Assembly: GCF_027595985.1 (NCBI RefSeq)
Contig: NC_073302.1
Location: 398,026,310 to 398,090,309 of the forward strand
Source of the DNA: Sorex araneus
Taxonomy: Eukaryota > Chordata > Mammalia > Eulipotyphla > Soricidae
Length of the DNA: 64,000 nucleotides
Reading direction: 5' to 3'
Every line of letters starts with the position of its first letter. The stretch's first letter is position 1. Of the stretch, positions 10,248-22,962 are shown in pieces. A program made the position numbers and the translations under genes. A model generated the notes under the pieces. That model searched no databases and was not told the DNA's origin. It saw only the letters and a list, made by a program, of their open reading frames with translations.

Positions 10248-12550
10248 GATGTCGCTGTTGTCCCAAAATTCCAAACGGGATTGAACCACCATCTCCTTCG
10301 TGCAAAATTCTACTTCAGAGGGCAGGGAGAAAGGACTGCAAAGTTTAAGTTTAAGAAGAGAACTCCCAGAATGACCACCAACTGGGAGCTCTTTGGCACT
10401 ATTTCAACAAAGTGGGAAGATGCCATCATTGACAACATCGATGAGGAATACGATTGACTGGTTCAGCACCTCCATGATTGCACGAAAATTGCCGAGAGTG
10501 GGAAAGTCATAAACAGACACCTGTCTTCAGATACTCTTGAGCTCATTTGCCAACGTAGTTTGGAGCGAGCCTCAGGAAACTACAAGATAATGTCCAAGCT
10601 CACAAAGCTGTGCAGAGAAGCAATAAAGGAAGACCTCAAAGAGAGAAGAGCAGCAGTGTTGGCTGACATGACAGAAGCCCGGAAAAGTATTTGCAACGCT
10701 CGCCTGTCCTTCTCCAACTACAAGACCAAGATGACTGCCCTCCGACATCCTGATGGATCTATCACATATTTGAGAAGGGCAATGGAGAGGATTACTCATG
10801 ACTTCTACTCGGATCTCTTCTACAGCCATATCACCTGCCCATATACCAAATTCTGCACGATGGATATGTCGTTCCCAACGTCCTTCCTTCCGAAATCTGA
10901 CACGCCATTTTGTTGGTAAAGACACATGCAGCACCCAGTCTAGACGAGGTCAGACCCAAACACCTGAAGAATCTGCTGCCAGTACTCGTGAATACACTGA
11001 CTCGGCTCTTCACACACTACCTGTCTGAATGCAAGCTTCAAATCCCAATGGAAAACCAGCAGGACCTTTCTGTTGTACAAGAAAGGAGACATCCACGACA
11101 TCGGCAACTATTGTCCAATCTGCCTGTTGTCTGTCATCTACAAATTGCTCACTCGAGTCATCCTGAATAGAATAGGCAGAACACTAGATGAAGGACAACC
11201 ATGAGAGCAAGCTGAGTTCCGAAGGGGATTCAGCATGATCGACCATATCCACACAGTGACCAAACTCATTGAAGTTTCGAGAGAATCCAAGATACCACAC
11301 TGTCTAACGTTCTTCAATTTAAAGAAGGCCTTTGATTCTGTTGAGACTGAAGCGGTCATCGAAGCCCTAGTCAGACAGGGCATTCAAACTCAGTACATCA
11401 AAATCCTCAGCGAGCTGTATTATGGATTCACCACCAGGATCTCACCATTCTACAAGGAAGTGATCATTACCTAAAGAGGTTTGGCAGGGTGATAACATTT
11501 CACTGAAATTCTTCAGTGCCACCCTTGAGAATGTCATGCAATGACTGGAATAGGAAGGAATGTGAGTCAAGATAGATGGTCAACAACTACACTACCTCTG
11601 CTTCGCTGATGACATCATTCTCATAACGACAAACATTAGCCAAATGGCACAAATGTTGGCCAGATTCGACCGCAAGTGTGGAAAGGTCGGACTGCAGCTA
11701 AATCTCAACAAAACGATGTTTATGAAAAACAAACTAGTCCCTGACGTTCCATTTGCTCTCAATGGAATGAATATCTCTGAATGCAGCAACCATGTGTACC
11801 TGGGTCGAGAACTCAACATGTGTAACGACTTCACACCAGAACTGCACAAGAGGAAGAGAGCAGCGTGGAATGCCTTCAAGAGCGTCGAAGAAGTGGTTAA
11901 GAGGACTAAGAACCTCCAGCTCTCGGGCACATGTTTTCGACTCCATTGTTCTTCCTGCACTAATATACGTCTCAGAGACCTAGGCCCTACGCAAACAGGA
12001 TGAGAACACTATTAGGGTAACCCAAAGAGGAATCGAAAGAGCCTTGTTAGGAGTATCGTGTTTCACTCAAGTGAGAGAAGGAATCCTGAGTTCTGACCTC
12101 CATTGACGATCAAGAATCACTGGTGGAGGAATGGGTAAATGATCTCTGTATGAGTGAAATGCAAACACAAAAGTTCATAAGTTTGTAATGTACATCACAA
12201 TGATTCTCTAATAAAAAATTAAAAAAAAAGACTCAGGGACACTATCTCGTTTGCCAAGGCGTCGAAAATCAGATGGGCCAGATGTGATTCAGAGATGACC
12301 GCTGGACTAGAGCTGTTACCTACTGGATTCCACGGGACGTCAAAAAACCACGTGGCTGCCCACCAATGAGATGGTCAGACTTCTTCGTCAAAACCCTGAA
12401 TGAACAATTTGAGGCTCTTCCTGTCCCTGGAGCAAGCAGATATCACTGGTCTACACTCATACGTGGCAGGGACAAATGGAGACATTACTGGCACTCACTG
12501 GAGCAAATCAAAGATCAACGGGATGACAATTGATACAAGTGATACAAATG
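10248..12550 (+). mobile_element. RTE-clade non-LTR retrotransposon, 5'-truncated and dead (RTE1_Sar-like)
   Basis: Conceptual translation, with frameshifts and stops, runs from the C-terminal end of an apurinic-type endonuclease (TGLNHHLLRAKF near 10290, the place of the family SDH motif) through a linker to reverse transcriptase. Recognisable pieces are FRRGFSMIDHIHTVTKLIEV, LKKAFDSVETEAVIEAL (11325-11375), CFADDI (the FADD catalytic box, 11602-11613) and GLQLNLNKTMFM. After these comes a C-terminal part ending LEQIKDQRDDN and a stop near 12533. A complete RTE protein is about 1000 residues; this copy keeps roughly the last two thirds. It is broken by several stops and shifts (for example between 10860 and 10910, and between 11474 and 11580) and by a later insertion at 12120-12227. 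It belongs to the RTE clade, not L1. I recall a published RTE1_Sar element shared by the common shrew and strongylid nematodes, and the residues here look like that family. Confidence 0.85.
12120..12235 (+). mobile_element. Short poly(A) retroelement 3' end inserted into the RTE copy
   Basis: About 108 bp beginning CTGGTGGAGGAATGGGTAAA and ending in AATAAAAAATTAAAAAAAAA. It interrupts the RTE frame and is bordered by AAGAATCA (12112-12119) and AAGACTCA (12228-12235), an 8-bp target duplication with one mismatch. Its sequence matches the 3' end of the elements at 20593 and 30497, so it came from that family after the RTE copy landed. Confidence 0.7.
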
Positions 12551-12599
12551 ATTTTATTTGGGGAAGGATGTAAGCCACACCCAACTGTGCCTATTTCTG

Positions 12600-12718
12600 T
12601 CTTTTTTGTTCAGAAATATTCTGTAGCGGTGCTCAGTTGACTGTACGTAATGCCAGGGACTGAACCACGTGCTGTGTGCAAGGAAAGCACCTCACTCCTG
12701 TACTCTATCTCTGGCCCT
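12600..12718 (-). mobile_element. Degenerate SINE-A
   Basis: TAGCGGTGCTCAGTTGACTG, GCCAGGGACTGAACCACGTG and GTACTCTATCTCTGGCCC on the minus strand. Confidence 0.55.
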
Positions 12719-12961
12719 AAAGATAATTTTTAATGGGAAAAAAATAAGTGTTCTAAAGGTCTAAACCTCAAGTAGTAGAAAGCTTTCTGAATTTTATTTT
12801 TATTTATTTTTAAATGTTTTAACATTTTTCAGCATTCATATTTTGTGCATCTACTATGTGCCTCAAGCTGAAAATATGAGACTGATTAATACAGTTCTAG
12901 ATTTCAAATATTTAAGACCCTAACATGACAGTGTCAGATAAATAAAATCATGTGAAAGTGG

Positions 12962-13250
12962 CTTGGGGGATGGTTCTGTAACAAAAGTTCTTGCCTTGCA
13001 AGCGTGAGAGGATGAGTTTGATCTTCAGAGTAGACCAGATGCTCAGGCAGCCACTGCATCAGCTTGCTCTCTGGGACCCCAGGACACAACAGAGTGTGTA
13101 GTCCACAGTGAGGAGTTAGGTGTGTGTAGCACTGCAACCTTCATGTGACATCCAGGGTGTGCACTTTGGTAAAGCTATGAGCTCTACAAACAAATGTGCA
13201 TGGACCACAACTATCATGTGTCTGACAGCACAACAGCTTCAATAACAACA
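12962..13250 (+). mobile_element. tRNA-headed SINE of a third type ('C')
   Basis: Head-like GGGGGATGGTTCTGTAAC, TTCTTGCCTTGCAAGC and B-box-like GAGTTTGATCTTCAG, then a body unlike SINE-A or B and an A-rich end near 13270. Positions 12977-13132 recur at 14176-14331. Confidence 0.6.
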
Positions 13251-13514
13251 AAAGCGAGGGAAAACAAAATAAAAATCAGCAAGTATTCTAACCATCACAT
13301 TATACAAATGATGGGGAAGTATTTCCAGTCTGGAAGACAGAGATGACAATTCAGTGTAAATGTTGAGTTCTAAAATAAAACGATTAAGAATTCACTGAAT
13401 AAACTGGAAAATGTGCCTTCCAGGCAGAGTGGATACTCTGTGGATACATATATAAAGTTCAAGGTACATTCATAAGGCTTTCCAGCAATTCTGATATTAC
13501 AAGACATTTATTTG

Positions 13515-13702
13515 TTTATTTTTGGGCAATAATCTGCAATCAGGGCTTATTCCAGGCCTTCTTCAGCATTTACTCAGGGCTTACTCAAGAACAGCAATCA
13601 GGAATCTCTCCCAATAATGTAAGAGTACCCACGCTGGGGACAGAGCTGGGATCAGCCACGTGCAAGGCAAAAAACTTACCCTCTGTACACTCTCTTTGTC
13701 CT
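13515..13702 (-). mobile_element. Degenerate SINE-A
   Basis: CTCAGGGCTTACTCAAGAAC, GGGATCAGCCACGTGCAAGG and CACTCTCTTTGTCCTGG on the minus strand. Confidence 0.55.
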
Positions 13703-14175
13703 GGAGTCAAATGATTTTGATTAGAGAAATCTTGAAAGGGTTTTATGTTCCCAGATTCTAGAAAGTCATAAATTCATTAAGCAAAGAAATAAGTTACACT
13801 TCAAGAGAATTCTGGTGTAGGAAAAATGTGAGGACAGTAATGGAGATAATTTAGAAATACAGAAAATTATTAGAATAGTATAAAAAGAAGGGGACAAAAG
13901 CAAAACTAGTGATGATAAAAAGAAAGGAACTAAAATCCACTTGGAAAAAAAGTCATAAACTTGGGTCTTCTTTCCTGTAAGAAACTACTTAAAGATGATT
14001 AAAATATCTATTCCAAAAGAAATATCCACTAACACAGATCCTTCAGGCAGAAGAACTTGGGCACCCTCATGATTGCCTATGGGTCCTTCCGAAGGTAAGA
14101 AAGTTCCTAAATCTTGCTGTCACCTTTAGAAGTGATGGAGACTGGAGACTCAAATTGCACCATGGATTTCTATTC

Positions 14176-14331
14176 TGTAGCAAAAGTTCTTGCCTTGCAA
14201 GCATGAGAGGATGAGTTTGATCTTCAGTGCAGACCAGATGCTCAGGCAGCCACTGCATCAGCTTGCTCTCTGGGACCCCAGGACACAACAGAGTGTGTAG
14301 TCCACAGTGAGGAGTTAGGAATGTGTAGCAC
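14176..14331 (+). repeat. 156-bp near-identical repeat of 12977-13132
   Basis: Same length and order as the first copy, about six differences by eye (roughly 96% identity). Flanks differ. A 21-bp unit GATAGGAAGGATACAGTGGT is tandemly duplicated just after it (14339-14380). Confidence 0.75.
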
Positions 14332-14706
14332 CTAGTTGGATAGGAAGGATACAGTGGTAGATAGGAAGGATACACTGGTGGAAAAGCAGCCTTTTTCACT
14401 ATCATCCAAATTCCGTGGTTCTAGAAGATTTGTTTGTAGCTTAATAGGCAGGATTTGTCATGAAAATGGAGCATAAGGATGTGTAAAAACACTGAAGCAA
14501 GAATGAAGAAATTTGTTTTTTTAATCTCATTTTATTTCAAAGTAACAGGATATGACAAGTTTCTTAACCTCTTTATGCTACAGTTGTGGCCATTTAAAAT
14601 AATAATAAAATAAGAAACCTATGCACATGGAGTTATGGTGATGGGGCCCTTTACATATCTCTAATATTTAATTGAAATTACTTTGCATTTAAAAATAAGA
14701 AATATG

Positions 14707-14885
14707 TGGCCGGAAATAGTACATTAATTAAAGTCCTTACCTTGCATCATACAGATTCTGATTTTATCCCTGGCATAGTAGATGGTCCCCCAAGCACTAA
14801 CAGAGGTCATTCCTGAGCACAGAGCCAGGAATAGCCACTGAGCAATGTTGGGTATGGCAACAGATGAATAAACAAATACAAAATT
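14707..14885 (+). mobile_element. SINE-A-related copy, plus strand
   Basis: GGCCGGAAATAGTACATTAA, CTTACCTTGCATCATACAG, TCATTCCTGAGCACAGAGCC and an A-rich end. Confidence 0.6.
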
Positions 14886-14904
14886 AATCCTCAAGAAAAT
14901 CAAG

Positions 14905-15030
14905 GGATTCGCTGTGTTTACAGAGATCCCTGTTTCAATCCACAGAATCTCAAGGTTCTAGGAACACCTCTAGGAACAACCCTACAAGCCCAGATGGGAG
15001 TAGTCACAGAACACAGCTGGATGTGGTCTG
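14905..15030 (+). mobile_element. SINE fragment whose tail seeds the purine microsatellite
   Basis: TTTCAATCCACAGAATCTCA to CACAGCTGGATGTGGTCTGG, then AAAAAAAACAAAGAAGG leads straight into the GAAA array. Confidence 0.55.
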
Positions 15031-15049
15031 GAAAAAAAACAAAGAAGGA

Positions 15050-16274
<1,225 letters not shown>

Positions 16275-16716
16275 ATTGTCCTTAATAAACAGTCTAATGC
16301 CAAGTGTTATGCTGAGGATTCCATATTATATTACCTAGAATAATGATTGCTTGGGACATGGAAGGAACAGTGGAGAGGAAGGCAGCTGGGCCACATCACT
16401 CTCTGCTCATCCAACATGACCATGGGTGACCAAGGATTTCCAAAGCAATGCTTTCTTACTAATGCCTTATTCCTCTCCATCCCCCGGCACATTGTTTAGT
16501 CTAATATACTTTCTGCTTAGCCAGTTCCATTCAGGATTTTCGAGTTCCCTCCCCTTTGGCTTTGGCAATGCATTCTTGTGAATGGGTGATATTCTGAAAA
16601 GTTTCCATTTTTCTCCTTGGGAAAAAACGTGGGACATAGACCTATTTTAATATTTATTCACCAGAATTCTACTTACTAAGACTTTTCAGAGAAAACAACT
16701 ATTATATTGATAACAA

Positions 16717-16885
16717 AAGCCTAAATTTTATTGAGTACTTACTATATCTTAGATACTGTAATAAGCCTTGCACATTATTTCATTTCAGGATGAAAACAAC
16801 CTTATAGATTATTCTAATATTTTCACCATTTTGTAGATAAGAGAATGAAATATAGACATCTCTAAGGAACTTGTTCATCAGTCCT
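16717..16885 (+). mobile_element. MIR
   Basis: TTTTATTGAGTACTTACTAT, GATACTGTAATAAGCC and CACCATTTTGTAGATAAGAG follow the MIR consensus. Confidence 0.75.
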
Positions 16886-19458
16886 CTTACTGACTCCAAA
16901 GACTAGGCTTGTAATAAATATTCAAATGATGCAGATACTTAACTCCTAGTTTTATTCCTTTTGTGAGATTCTTGGAAATTACCGGAAAATTATATAATAA
17001 GTAAACAACTTCAAATTGTAAAATTGTATACAATTAAAAGACTATTTTAGCAGCTGCTATAGGTGGATGAAGCTATCAAAAGACAAATGTGGATCTTGGG
17101 ATGTTTATGCAGAGTTGTGCCTTAAATAAATTAAAAATTCATGGAGAATTGGAATGAAAGAACAAGTTGAGGGAAAGGCAAAAGTATTGCAAGGACATTA
17201 AGGAAAAATAACCTGACTTTTTTTTTTTAAAGAACAAAGCACCCACAGACCACCAAGATGTGTGATTCCTCTAGTCGAGACTTTAAAATGGTTTTCCTCC
17301 AAAAAACTTTAAACTCTTAGAGATGAAATTAACACTGCCTTCATCACCTGAAATTTTTCTGTTCTCTGGTAGACATGTATATGTGAACATTCTGGCAGAC
17401 AGATAACAAGCTTAATCTGGCATCGGAGATGTTATATTGCCTCACTTACTTCTTTTGGAAAGTTACTATCCATCATGACCAGTATCTTTTTATAGGCTCA
17501 CCATGCAAACAAATGGTTTTAATAGCATTACTCTTACGGCTTTTTCTCACAATCTGCAGCAATAGGTGTTTCGTAAGTGAATAAGCAAAAAAAATTAAAG
17601 TGGTAAATCTGCTGTAAATTTAGCAGGTCTCCTGCTTTTCCGTTCCCCATCATCAAGATTCCTAAATTTTCAAAGCTTTGTTTTCTCTATTGTCTTTCTC
17701 CCCCACATTAGATCTGAAAATAAAGAGATATTGAGTACTGGATCTCTTTCTCCTTGGTTGTAATTATTTCCTCCAATCAGGATGTAGTTTCAAGGGTGGC
17801 CAACACTGTCAATCACTTCCCACTCTCCTTTGAAACTCCTTGATTATGGGAAAGTGCTTTGCATGTAATCACTTCAATTACTCAGTAAAACTTCCTGTGT
17901 TCCTTCTGTTGTGTTTGGAATTTGTGTTTTTAAAGAGACTTTGCTACTTTCCCCTTACATTCTTTGAAAAATATACTTGGAAAGAATCGAACAAAAGATT
18001 TTTTGAGTATGACCACACATCTCGTTCTCTAAATTCATTTACCCAGTGTAGGGAGTCCACGAGATTGGCAGAGACAATAGGTATGCAGAGACATTAGAAT
18101 GAGGAACTCTTTTTTTAAAACAGAGGGTTAATCCAAAACTGCAGATTCCAGGGAGATCGCAAGCTGGGAACTTGGTAGCAGGCTGCTGCATTTGAAACCA
18201 TTCATTTGGTCAGAAATTCCTCTGGCATGAAGTTCTGGGGTTGCTTTATGGGCAATACACTTTTCTGGCTTGAACTTGTTGTCTTTTTAAAAAAAGGAAA
18301 AGCAAAAACAAAACAAAAATAAATAAAGCAACCACAGCAAAGACCCTCTTTTCTAGACCTCCCAGTGCAGCAAATAATAGCTTCAAAAAGAGATTCTCTC
18401 TTGATCTTTGAGGGCTCTGACCTGCTCTATGATACTGTAGTCACTGCTGGCAGAGTCTGCAGGGGAAGCTGCCAGGTTCCTGATCATGGGTGGCGTGGAG
18501 TTTGCAGGACTAGGCGAGGACTCCCAGTTGGCTTAATGATTGCAATTCTTTCAGAATAGCCAGTCACGCCAACCACAGGATGCCAGGGGTCAGAGATTTC
18601 TCCATGTGAATATCTACACCCTTAGAAACTTGACCATGAGCCCTTGATGAAGACTGGACAGTTTCATATTCAATCATGTATTCCCCTCATATTAAAAAAT
18701 TCACTCAGGACTATATAGAAGCCATGGGAAAATAAACGCTTGCATTTATTAAACTCTTAGTGTTTTCTGAAAAATGTGCTAGAAACTAGTAATGGGTGGG
18801 GGGGAATGAGACCTGCTTTGACCTCCAGGAGATCCCTAGTGGAGAATGCAGGGTGATTGGAAAATTGTCCTTATACCTTTTACTGGACTCAGACAGTTAC
18901 TCCCAAAGGACTATTTGTGGTAAGGCAAAGATCACGTATATTCAATTTATCAAGTATTTGATCACATGACAATTTCTTCTATAACCTATTCTTGACACAA
19001 TCTTTAAATTCTATGATCTGACATCCCAATATGTTTTCTTGATATGAGAGCTAAAGGCAGAAGTCTGAAATTTTTATTTATACCCAAATATAAGGATACA
19101 AGCATGGGCTAAGAGTTAGGGATTTTGATTACATTGTGATATAGAATGTCTAAGGGAAAGGAAACCAGAAAAGTATTTGACAAGGTATTTACTCAGTTGT
19201 TTTTTCATACTGTAGAGTAATTCCGTTAGTTTCATAATACAAAGGGATTTCTTTTAACATTCATTAAAGTTTTATCTTAGCTCTGTGTGCTATTATACCC
19301 ATATTTTTATAATTGCTTTATAAAGTAAATCATTTAATATTCACTATTTATACATAAATATGTATATATAAACATATATATATATATATAAGGGAGACCA
19401 AGATTCACATAAGTGTTCACATTCCTGAAATTAGAACTAATAAGTAGAGTTCTGACTT

Positions 19459-19497
<39 letters not shown>

Positions 19498-20319
19498 TGT
19501 GTGTGTATTATTGCCTCTCTCAAAAACTCAGGCTATTTCAATAGAGGTGTGTACAGCTATTATATCAGTTTTACAGATGAGAAGTGGTTTTAAGGAAATA
19601 ATGTAAGTGGTCTAAATAGACATATTTAGGGAAGTATAAGGAATCAGATAAAAGACCTTCTCAAAAAACTAATGACTGAAGTTTCCTGAAAAGAAAGGAT
19701 GTGGGTCTTGCTTAACTCAAATTCTGATACTGATGATCTGGGAAATGGCAATAGCTCCAAAACCATTTTTTTAAAAGTTAAAAGGCTGAGCAAGTTTAAA
19801 GAGGGCATTTATATGGTGTTCTGTTAATCTGACTAAGAACTGACATCTAAATATTTCTTAACATGACCAGAAGGCAACTGGAGACAATTAGCAGGCTACG
19901 TCAGGTGACAGGCTTATTAGGAATTACAATTTAAACATTTACTTTCAACTTTAAAGTTTAACTTTTGGATACTTTAAAACTTTAAACATTTTGTTGCTTC
20001 TCTATTTGTAATCCCCTGCCCCAGATTTTTCAGAATTATTTTTTAAAAATATCTCTCACTGTCCAAATTAATCCAAATTTGCCATCCCTACCTATTCCAC
20101 CACTCTAACACATCACCATTGTTGTATGTCTTCCATAGAAATTTTGATAGGTTGAAATCATATCTATCATTATTGACTTGTTTACTGTCTTTTACCCCAA
20201 ATACATCACCTCCAGATGACCAAGGACCATTGTCTACCTCATTGACATTGTATCTTCAGGTGTTGTTAATAGTCTATAGCCTAAACGATTACTGTCAGAA
20301 ATCAGGCAATAATAATTAG
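16886..20319. other. Intergenic, no gene seen
   Basis: Mostly unique AT-rich sequence, with a TA run (19371-19391), a GT microsatellite (19460-19508) and a weak MIR-like trace near 19553-19615 (CAGTTTTACAGATGAGAAG). I see no coding exon or RNA gene. Confidence 0.6.
19460..19508 (+). repeat. GT dinucleotide microsatellite
   Basis: About 24 GT units with one A interruption near the end. Confidence 0.97.
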
Positions 20320-20324
20320 TTTTC

Positions 20325-20483
20325 CCCTTATTTTTTAAGGGGGCTCCCAAGTAGTGCTTGGGTCACATCAACAGTGCTTCAGGAACCATATGGTGCTATT
20401 GAATCATGGGTTACCGGGGATCAAATACTCAGCCCTTGACATGCAAGGCATGAACTCTACTCCTTTGAATTATTTTTCCAGTC
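20325..20483 (-). mobile_element. Degenerate SINE-A
   Basis: CAGGAACCATATGGTGCTAT, GACATGCAAGGCATGAAC and TTATTTTTCCAGTC on the minus strand. Confidence 0.55.
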
Positions 20484-20592
20484 AGCAAAATATCTTCATA
20501 GAACAAAAATTGAATGGAAGAAGGAATTAATGTAGACAAATCAATGCAAATGTAGTTGGGTTCATATTAAATACTAAGAAATAACGCCATGA

Positions 20593-21367
20593 CAATCAAA
20601 ATGGTAGCCATCTCTCTAGACTGAACTAAGCTATATCCCCACGCCGGCTGAGAAGAAATATCCTTCTTTCTCGGGAAGAATCGTGGCGTGGTGTCAAACA
20701 TAGTGTGATGTCCATTAAGCAAACAGACCTGGTGGCGTGGGAATGGGAAATAAGGGGGAAAATTAGGTACATGGACCAGCGGGACGCTGGTGGTATCTCG
20801 AGCCGGAGCCGATATCAGCGCAAGAGCTTTGGTTCCAGAAATGGCTTGCAGACACTCTACTAGACTATCAACTAAGCCAGAGCCCCACGCCGGCTGATGA
20901 CGGGAAATAACCATCCTCTTCGGTTTTTTTTCCCTTTGTCAGACAGCGTGGCGATTACTAAACAGGCGTGAACTCGGTGGCGCAGGGCAAGGGGGAAAAA
21001 GAAAAGTTATGTAACAAACAGCAGGACTTAATATCTCTATATGCTTAGTAATGGAGAACTATCAAATGCCTCCTTGGCAATAGGACTGTCTTTTTCTATT
21101 TGGGGGGAAACCCCAGCAACGGTAGTGAGTTGTGTGTTGAAACATGGAATGTAATCGAGATAAGCGCAAATGAAGTGAAACTTATCACGTACAAGGGTGG
21201 GGACTAGGGAGGTGGGAGGGGGCGGCAGATATACTGGGGGGGTTGGGGGTATAAGATGGGCACTGGTGAAGGGAGGGGTGTTTGAATATTGTATAACTGC
21301 CATAATCCTGAGAACTCTGTAACCCTCCACTTGGTGATTCAATAAAAAAAAAAAAGAAAAAAAAAAG
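20593..21367 (+). mobile_element. Young poly(A) retroelement with internal tandem repeat and 16-bp target duplication
   Basis: A 775-bp insertion between perfect 16-bp duplications (AGAAATAACGCCATGA at 20577-20592 and 21368-21383). It ends in AATAAA and an A-rich tail. A roughly 240-bp unit is present twice (about 20625-20870 and 20865-21000), each with CCCCACGCCGGCTGA. No meaningful ORF. The last 300 bp match the elements at 30497 and 53336. The exact duplication and A-tail imply L1-type target-primed insertion. It may be a tandem-repeat 3' part of a shrew L1 or a separate non-autonomous family; I cannot tell which. Confidence 0.8.
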
Positions 21368-21737
21368 AGAAATAACGCCATGATAAAAAGGAAAAAGCAA
21401 GGCTTCTTTGCTTGTTTTTATGAGAGGTGTTTAGGCAAGTACTCAAAACAAAGGGATTATCCAGTCAGAGGTGTGATGCAAAGGGACAAAAAAAACACAG
21501 TAAGAAAAGTTAAAGCACATAATGAATGTATGATAGCATAAGATCATGGAAATTCTGAGAAAAATGCTTCCCGGCGAACACCTGTAGTATAAGAAAAATT
21601 AAATTTTAATTTGCATATTAATTTCAGGGATTGTCCAAAACATAAAGTGCCTACTTTGCAATTGATTTATTAATAATTTTTTCAATCTTTTAGTTTTTTA
21701 GTTATAATAAAAGATAAATGCTTTTATTACATAGCAT

Positions 21738-21806
21738 TATATATTATATTATGTTATATTATGTTATGTTATGCTATGTTATATTATATTATATTATATT
21801 ATATAG
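21738..21806 (+). repeat. TATTA/TGTTA microsatellite
   Basis: Repeated TTATA and TTATG five-base units, right against the 5' side of a SINE-B copy. Confidence 0.85.
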
Positions 21807-22030
21807 CATAGATGGTAGGGCACTTGCCTTGCACGTGGCCAACCCGGGTGTGATTCCTCTGCCCCTCTTGGAGAGCGTGGCAAGCTACTGAAAGTATCCT
21901 GCCCGCATGGCTGAGCCTAGCAAGCTACCCGTGGCATATTTGATATGCCAAAAATAGTAACAGCAAATCTTGCAATGGAGACATTACTGGTGCCCTCTCG
22001 AGCAAATCAATGAACAAAGGGATGACAGTG
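21803..22030 (+). mobile_element. SINE-B copy
   Basis: Plus strand, from within the head (GTAGGGCACTTGCCTTGCAC) to the tail GGGATGACAGTGAAG. Its last 54 nt align with the 3' end of the RTE at 12475-12528, about 46 of 54 identical by eye. A TATTA-type microsatellite abuts its 5' side. Confidence 0.85.
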
Positions 22031-22223
22031 AAGTGCTACAATAAAAGATAAGTAACAAATTAAAAATTTATAGAAACTTTTTCTTTTGCCCTAAGTACTG
22101 AAATGTTTCTTCAGAAATATTTAAAATTCATATTTATTGTGCTTTTACTATCAGATTTATATGATACAATAAATATAATAATGATACAGAAAATATAATG
22201 ATATATGCTATACCTAATCAGGA

Positions 22224-22625
22224 GAAATCAACTCCTTTGTCCCCACTGAATAAATCATAACAACAGACAGTGTTCAGTGGCAATAGCCTTTGCTTCATCA
22301 GAGACAATCATTGGCCTGTTAGGTATTTTCATTTTTTTCTGAAATCAGAGGCCCTATTTTGAGAGAAGTGTAATATTAGTGTTAGTTCAATAGCTGGAAA
22401 AGATTAGCAAGAATGAAAACAATATTTCTCTTGGCAGAAAATTAAAATTAAATTTTAATTCTTACTATTTAAATTTTCTTTTAGTGAAACTTATACACAA
22501 TCTGTAACTCAGGCGATAATTATGTACTTAATAGTTTAGTCTCCAAATTTGTTTGAGTTTTGACTATTTTATCTTGGGTGTCTGTTGTTATGATTTATTC
22601 AGTGAGAGGCAAAGGAGTTGATTTC
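22224..22625. repeat. Element with 46-bp inverted repeats
   Basis: The left arm 22224-22269 (GAAATCAACTCCTTTG to ATAACAACAGACA) returns as its reverse complement at 22579-22625 (TGTCTGTTGTTATGATTTAT to GTTGATTTC) with about four differences. The interior is 309 bp without an ORF. This could be a miniature DNA transposon or a local inverted duplication. I do not recognise the family. Confidence 0.7.
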
Positions 22626-22962
22626 TTTTTTATTTCAAGAATTAAAGTAAAAAAAAGCAATTTATGAACAACCTAATTTTTTTCAGAAGTCATTTTCTAT
22701 CTGTCATTAGCAACAATCAAAGTATAACAAACAAATTATAAATGTGGATGGAATAAAAAAATAAATAGACTCTATTTTCAGGACTAGATCCAGAAACACA
22801 TTTTTTAACCACAGTAGCAGAAAATTAGGTTACTCGTGAGCACAGTTGATCAACAATATTAGCAATTACATAGTAACGTATATTCTATTGAAATAAAAAT
22901 GTTATCATTTTTTTCTTTACATCACCATTTACTGAGAATTAATTGTTCAAATGTAAGAATAG

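Noticed and set aside
10560..12003. Open frames of 60-122 codons across the RTE region as genes
   Set aside because: They are pieces of one dead retrotransposon in shifted frames or antisense shadows. No intact frame spans the reverse transcriptase.
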